DNA of 26,606 bases from an uncultured Lachnospiraceae bacterium (GTDB lineage Bacteria; Bacillota; Clostridia; Lachnospirales; Lachnospiraceae): NCBI GenBank assembly GCA_910579285.1, contig CAJTTT010000012.1:1-26606 (forward strand). The letters run 5' to 3'. This document shows, one piece after another, positions 22,826-26,606 of the stretch. Within the stretch, counting starts at the first letter, position 1, and each line of letters starts with the position of its first letter. The translations under genes were made by a program, and so were the position numbers. The notes under the pieces are model-generated. The model did not search any database, had not been told where the DNA came from, and saw only the letters and a list, made by a program, of their open reading frames with translations.

Positions 22826-25800
22826 CTATTTTACTCTTTGTCCGGCCATTTGTCCACACAGCAGATCGGCAAGACATTCCGACTCTTCCGCATCGAGATT
22901 CGTCACCGCCTCCGCCAGTTTCTGCATATTCTGTCTGATTTCTTCCGGGAAATCAAACTCACGCAGTTGTTTCATACATTCGTCCGCCCGGTCAATGTCC
23001 ATTTCCTGCATACTGATACGCACCATCTCCACAAGCGCCTGCATCACGGAATAATCGGTCACTTCCTTTTCCGCTCCGGCTTCTATACCGAAAACTCCCT
23101 GTAATTTCTGCAGATAACTGCGCCATTCCTCCAAAAATACATCTGTCATGGACATAATGGTGTCTGTGTTACCGGCTCTCGCCGCAGCTTCCAATACCAT
23201 CGCCATTCCCGAAAGCGCTATGATGCCGATTGTCGCCGCAAGACTCTTCATCGCATGCACCTGGATGCGGTACTGCTCCAAATTTACCGCGTCTGCAATG
23301 CCGCTGTATGCCCGCTCCAGCGCATCCGCCGCCGATTCAATCTGTTCATAGAACTCCCTCACCGTGTATGCGAGCAGCTCCGGGTCCGGCAGATGCAGCC
23401 ATGCGTAATTCCAGTCAATCCCTTCCACCACAGGCAGATTTTCCAGTTGAAAGTCTGCCGCCGGAGTCGACTCCTGCGGCTTCCGTTCCGCTTTCCCAGC
23501 TGTCTGCAGCAGCTCATCCGGCAGCATTCTCATAATCATTCCCTCAAGCTTATCCGGCACAATCGGCTTCGACAAGAAATCGTCAAACCCTTCCTCCAGA
23601 TACGCTTCCTTGGCCCCCGACACTGCATTCGCCGTCAGCACGACAACTGGCGTGTCCTTATTGGGAAACTCTGACAGCGCTTTCATGTGATGCAGGGTTT
23701 CCACACCATCCATTCCGGGCATCATATGATCCAGGAATATGAGGTCATACCGATTTTCCTGCACCATCTGTAGGCATTCCTCTCCGCCTCCCGCTTCTGT
23801 CACCTGAATCTTTGTCTCTTTTAACAGATTGCGGAGCACTTTGCGGTTGGTCGCATTGTCATCCACCACCAGTATCTTTGCATCCGGCGCATAAAGGGCA
23901 GACTCATAGCAGTAATTTTCTGCCATCTGCCTGACCTTTGACCCGAAATCACCGATCGGCGTATCATCCATAATCTTTTGTTCCAGTTCAAAGGAAAACT
24001 TAGATCCCTTTCCATATCTGCTCTCCACATGGAGCGCGCTGTCAAGCAGTTTCAACAGGCGGATCGTAATACTCATTCCCAGCCCGGTGCCTTCAATGTT
24101 TCGGTTTCTGTTCTCCTCAATCCGCTCGAACTCCGCCGACAGCTTTGGCAGATCCTCCTCCTTGATGCCAATGCCTGTATCTTCCACCTCGAAGTAAAGC
24201 GATGCTTTCCCGTTCAAAACACGATTTTTAACCCGCAGCCAGATCGTTCCTTTTTCCGTGTATTTGACTGCATTAGTCAGTATATTGATCAATACCTGCC
24301 TGATCCGTACATCATCCCCAAAAAGGCGCGAGGGGATGTCGGGGTCAACCTCCACTTCCAGCCGAAGTCCTTTGTCTATCGCCCGCTGCAATGTCATATT
24401 GACGAGATCGTGAATCATGCTGCTGACCTCATAATTGACAGGCACAATCTCCATTTTCCCGGAATCAATCTTGGAAAAGTCAAGAATATCGTTGATCAGC
24501 GACAGCAGAGACTGTCCCGCTGTATGAATATCCATCGCGTACTCTCTGACGTTCGATTCCGTCGATTCCCGCAGAATCATTTCGTCCATGCCAAGAATCA
24601 CATTGATGGGCGTGCGGATCTCATGGGACATCTGCGCCAAAAACTTTCCCTTGGCCTCGTTCGCCGCAAAGGCTTCTTTCTTTGCCTGCGCAAGCTGCCT
24701 GTTCTGCAGCTCCGTCTCCTTCACTTTTTCCTCTGCATCACGCCGGTATTCCCTGGAAATATGTAAAATATGCAGGATCGCCAAAAGCAGGCCAAACAAC
24801 GCCATACCGTACAATGTCGCCACCCTCGCATAGGCATACATGGAAAAGTAATTCAGAATCATCTCCGCCACTTCCCCTGCCAGCAGGACAAACACTGCCA
24901 AAATGGGAAGAAGAATCTGCCTTCCGCGGCTTTTACCGCCTAACTGTATAAGGCTCGCAATCGCCACTACACAGACAAGACCAAGCATGGCAGCAGACAC
25001 GTCCGCCATCGCCAGCAGATCCCGCACGCCAAGCAGCTCCAATATGATCTGAATCCCCGCATTACAGCTTACAATAAAAAGCAATCCCCCAAAGCGGCGC
25101 GGAAACATATGCCCCAGATTCTTCTCAAAATAGAGCGCCAAAAACAGTGGAAGCATCAGCATCAGATACTCCTGCAGTACATGAATCCCCTGCATGTCAA
25201 AAAAAAGATTCATGGTGTCTGTGCCGATAAAACAGTAAACGCCCGCAGTCAGGCCAAACAGACCCAAAAACAGGCCTCCCTGGCTTGGCTGGTTGGTATA
25301 CCACCGTATCACGGCAAGCACGAACAGAATGACCGCCGAAATCACAATCAGAAGACAGCAGGCAATATCCGCCAGGTTGTTGCCTACCAATCCGACGACC
25401 ATGTTATCCCCGGCCCCGATGATGGCTTCCTCGAATACAGCCTCACTGTCTGCATTCACAGCAGTCAGCTCCATGCACAGTTCTCCCCATGCCTCCGCTT
25501 CCCGTCCCGCCTCCGAAATTGTCACATACTGCTCGCTGTCCGCATCGGTATCCGCCGTCTGCCGTTCCAGCTCCTCTCCATCTAAAAACACCCGCACATC
25601 CGCATTTTCACAGGAAAACGTCAATGTCATACCAGAAAGCTCCTGCGGGATAGTATTCTGAAACACAATCATATCGGACTCTGTAAGTGTTACCGCATAG
25701 GGCAGGTCGATCTCCTCTCGCACCGAACCGTCCGAAAAAGTCAGTGTCCATCCTTCACTCAAACCGTATCCAAAATGCCCCTGCATCGGAGTGTCACCCT

Positions 25801-25888
25801 CTTCGGAATGGTGCAAAAACACCGAAGCTATCATAAATACTACAACGAAAACAAAAATAATCCCCGTAAATTTTCTTAAATATTTCAA
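22826..25888 (-). CDS. Hybrid histidine kinase: 7TM sensor, HisKA, ATPase, REC, HPt
   Basis: About 1020 aa when read from TTG 25888. Order: membrane segment (~6-25), extracellular sensor (~30-165), seven membrane segments in the 7TMR-DISM style (~170-380), coiled coil, HisKA with FLAQMSHEIRTP (His422), ATPase with N box ILTNAVKY, DTGIG and GTGLG, receiver with ILVVDD and LIFLDHMMP (Asp720), and HPt with VHAMKSLAATIG (His878). About 85 C-terminal residues follow. Phosphate should run His422 to Asp720 to His878 and then to the response regulator 28 bp downstream. I chose TTG because GGAGG stands exactly 5 nt before it. ATG 25900 lacks a ribosome site, and ATG 25939 overlaps the -10 of the predicted promoter. 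Signal ligand unknown. Confidence 0.92.
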   Translation of the reverse strand: MKYLRKFTGIIFVFVVVFMIASVFLHHSEEGDTPMQGHFGYGLSEGWTLTFSDGSVREEIDLPYAVTLTESDMIVFQNTIPQELSGMTLTFSCENADVRVFLDGEELERQTADTDADSEQYVTISEAGREAEAWGELCMELTAVNADSEAVFEEAIIGAGDNMVVGLVGNNLADIACCLLIVISAVILFVLAVIRWYTNQPSQGGLFLGLFGLTAGVYCFIGTDTMNLFFDMQGIHVLQEYLMLMLPLFLALYFEKNLGHMFPRRFGGLLFIVSCNAGIQIILELLGVRDLLAMADVSAAMLGLVCVVAIASLIQLGGKSRGRQILLPILAVFVLLAGEVAEMILNYFSMYAYARVATLYGMALFGLLLAILHILHISREYRRDAEEKVKETELQNRQLAQAKKEAFAANEAKGKFLAQMSHEIRTPINVILGMDEMILRESTESNVREYAMDIHTAGQSLLSLINDILDFSKIDSGKMEIVPVNYEVSSMIHDLVNMTLQRAIDKGLRLEVEVDPDIPSRLFGDDVRIRQVLINILTNAVKYTEKGTIWLRVKNRVLNGKASLYFEVEDTGIGIKEEDLPKLSAEFERIEENRNRNIEGTGLGMSITIRLLKLLDSALHVESRYGKGSKFSFELEQKIMDDTPIGDFGSKVRQMAENYCYESALYAPDAKILVVDDNATNRKVLRNLLKETKIQVTEAGGGEECLQMVQENRYDLIFLDHMMPGMDGVETLHHMKALSEFPNKDTPVVVLTANAVSGAKEAYLEEGFDDFLSKPIVPDKLEGMIMRMLPDELLQTAGKAERKPQESTPAADFQLENLPVVEGIDWNYAWLHLPDPELLAYTVREFYEQIESAADALERAYSGIADAVNLEQYRIQVHAMKSLAATIGIIALSGMAMVLEAAARAGNTDTIMSMTDVFLEEWRSYLQKLQGVFGIEAGAEKEVTDYSVMQALVEMVRISMQEMDIDRADECMKQLREFDFPEEIRQNMQKLAEAVTNLDAEESECLADLLCGQMAGQRVK

Positions 25889-25937
25889 ACTATCCTCCAT
25901 GCCCCAAAAGGCAGACGTATGCCATATCCCATTTACC

Positions 25938-25965
25938 ATTATAAAAAATGTATCCGAAAATCAAA
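25938..25965 (-). promoter_or_regulatory. Promoter of the hybrid-kinase operon, nested in the pckA terminator
   Basis: On the minus strand a consensus TATAAT (25938-25943) lies at the end of the T run of the pckA terminator. A weak -35, TTTGAT (25960-25965), lies in the terminator loop, 16 nt upstream. The start would fall near 25931, leaving a ~43-nt leader to the TTG start at 25888. Confidence 0.6.
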
Positions 25966-25980
25966 CGATTCCCGGATACA
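25943..25980 (-). terminator. Intrinsic terminator of pckA
   Basis: TGTATCCG and CGGATACA (plus-strand arms 25949-25956 and 25973-25980) form a perfect 8-bp stem with a 16-nt loop. Six T residues follow on the minus strand (25948-25943). It lies 34 nt after the pckA stop codon. Confidence 0.85.
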
Positions 25981-26014
25981 CTTTTATTTTATACACTATA
26001 CAGATTACTGGAAA

Positions 26015-26606
26015 TTACAGAGCGTTAACCAGCTTCTCAAGAGCTGCCAGCGCCTCGTCAGGAAGCTTGTCGTAACCTTCCTTCTTCTCAGCAAAGCCCT
26101 TAACCGCGTTCACACGGGTCTCAAGTGCGCTCTTTAACTGAGCCTTGTAATCAGCGTCATTGAAGTCAGGTGTGAAGTCGCCTGTCTTGCCGCTCCAGTC
26201 GTTCATAATCTCGATATCCTCGAAAGGACCCCACTGCTCGAATTTCGCCTTGCCCTCAACGATGGTCTCAAGGATGCCAAGTGTGTCTTCCTTCTGGCAC
26301 TTGTGTCCCATGAAGTCGCCGGTGTTAACGATGTAGCAGTCTACGTTCTTCTCCTCAACCAGCTTCTTGAACTTCTCATAGTCGTTAACCAGAGGATAGG
26401 TTCTGAAGGGGTTCGCATAGGGAACGATGCGGATTGCATTCATGTCTGTGCCTGCAGCCACACGCTCTGCGGAAGAGGTCTTGGTTGCCAGCGTAGCGCC
26501 CATAACGGATGCAAGCGCGGAACCTTTCAGCTTAACGATCGGCGGGATCGTAGGATCCTTCATAATCCAGAAGATTGCGTTAACAGGTGCATCGATCTTA
26601 TCTACG
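26015..26606 (-). CDS. pckA: Phosphoenolpyruvate carboxykinase (ATP), C-terminal part
   Basis: The last ~197 codons of a gene that enters from the right edge; the frame is open through 26606, so the Met codon at 26563 is internal. The stretch APVNAIFWIMKDPTIPPIV, then GATLATKTSSAERV, ANPFRTYPLVNDYEKF, YIVNTGDFMGHK and DTLGILETIVEGK matches the C-terminal nucleotide-binding domain of ATP-type PEP carboxykinase. The enzyme interconverts oxaloacetate and PEP with ATP/ADP; in fermenting anaerobes it often runs in the carboxylating direction. The P-loop and metal ligands lie outside the window. A good terminator follows. Confidence 0.9.
   Translation of the reverse strand, partial: VDKIDAPVNAIFWIMKDPTIPPIVKLKGSALASVMGATLATKTSSAERVAAGTDMNAIRIVPYANPFRTYPLVNDYEKFKKLVEEKNVDCYIVNTGDFMGHKCQKEDTLGILETIVEGKAKFEQWGPFEDIEIMNDWSGKTGDFTPDFNDADYKAQLKSALETRVNAVKGFAEKKEGYDKLPDEALAALEKLVNAL

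Overview
The window looks like chromosome of an anaerobic Clostridia member, most likely Lachnospiraceae. Supporting signs are a Phe T-box leader ahead of pheST, meso-diaminopimelate dehydrogenase, a non-canonical EF-G paralogue of a type I associate with that family, strong GGAGG ribosome binding sites, moderate GC, and a phosphorelay plus c-di-GMP gene set. No rRNA, tRNA, CRISPR array, transposase or phage gene was found. Assignment is from motifs read by eye; no database search was run.

Layout from left to right. (1) 1-284: N-terminus of a secreted protein, minus strand. (2) 394-2487: EF-G-like protein, with its own promoter and terminator. (3) 2640-4869: an AT-rich divergent pair, MATE exporter and AraC-type regulator, sharing a control region with a perfect palindrome. 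(4) 4927-7333: tyrA-aroA, plus strand. (5) 7435-9391, minus: VanZ-like membrane protein and PilZ protein, then queA. (6) 9546-10970: M18 aminopeptidase. (7) 11136-15231: pheT and pheS behind a T-box leader whose promoter lies in the 3' end of the next gene; a duplicated 36-bp hairpin-bearing repeat sits between the T-box terminator and pheS. (8) 15206-18532: YihY-family membrane protein and a large SpoIID-domain protein. (9) 18604-20689: lyxose-isomerase-family gene and ddh, preceded by a structured RNA (6S-like candidate) with a near-consensus promoter. (10) 20728-25888: three-gene signalling operon (hybrid histidine kinase with HPt, two-REC response regulator, PAS-GGDEF protein). (11) 26015-26606: C-terminal third of PEP carboxykinase with a clear terminator.

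The housekeeping content is aromatic amino acid synthesis, Phe-tRNA charging, queuosine modification, DAP synthesis and gluconeogenesis/anaplerosis. A c-di-GMP theme links the GGDEF operon with the PilZ protein 11-12 kb away. The least explained items are the structured RNA immediately upstream of ddh, the repeat in the pheS leader, the hairpin cluster ahead of queA, and the altered GTPase motifs of the EF-G paralogue. I saw no clear evidence of a wholly new multi-gene system.
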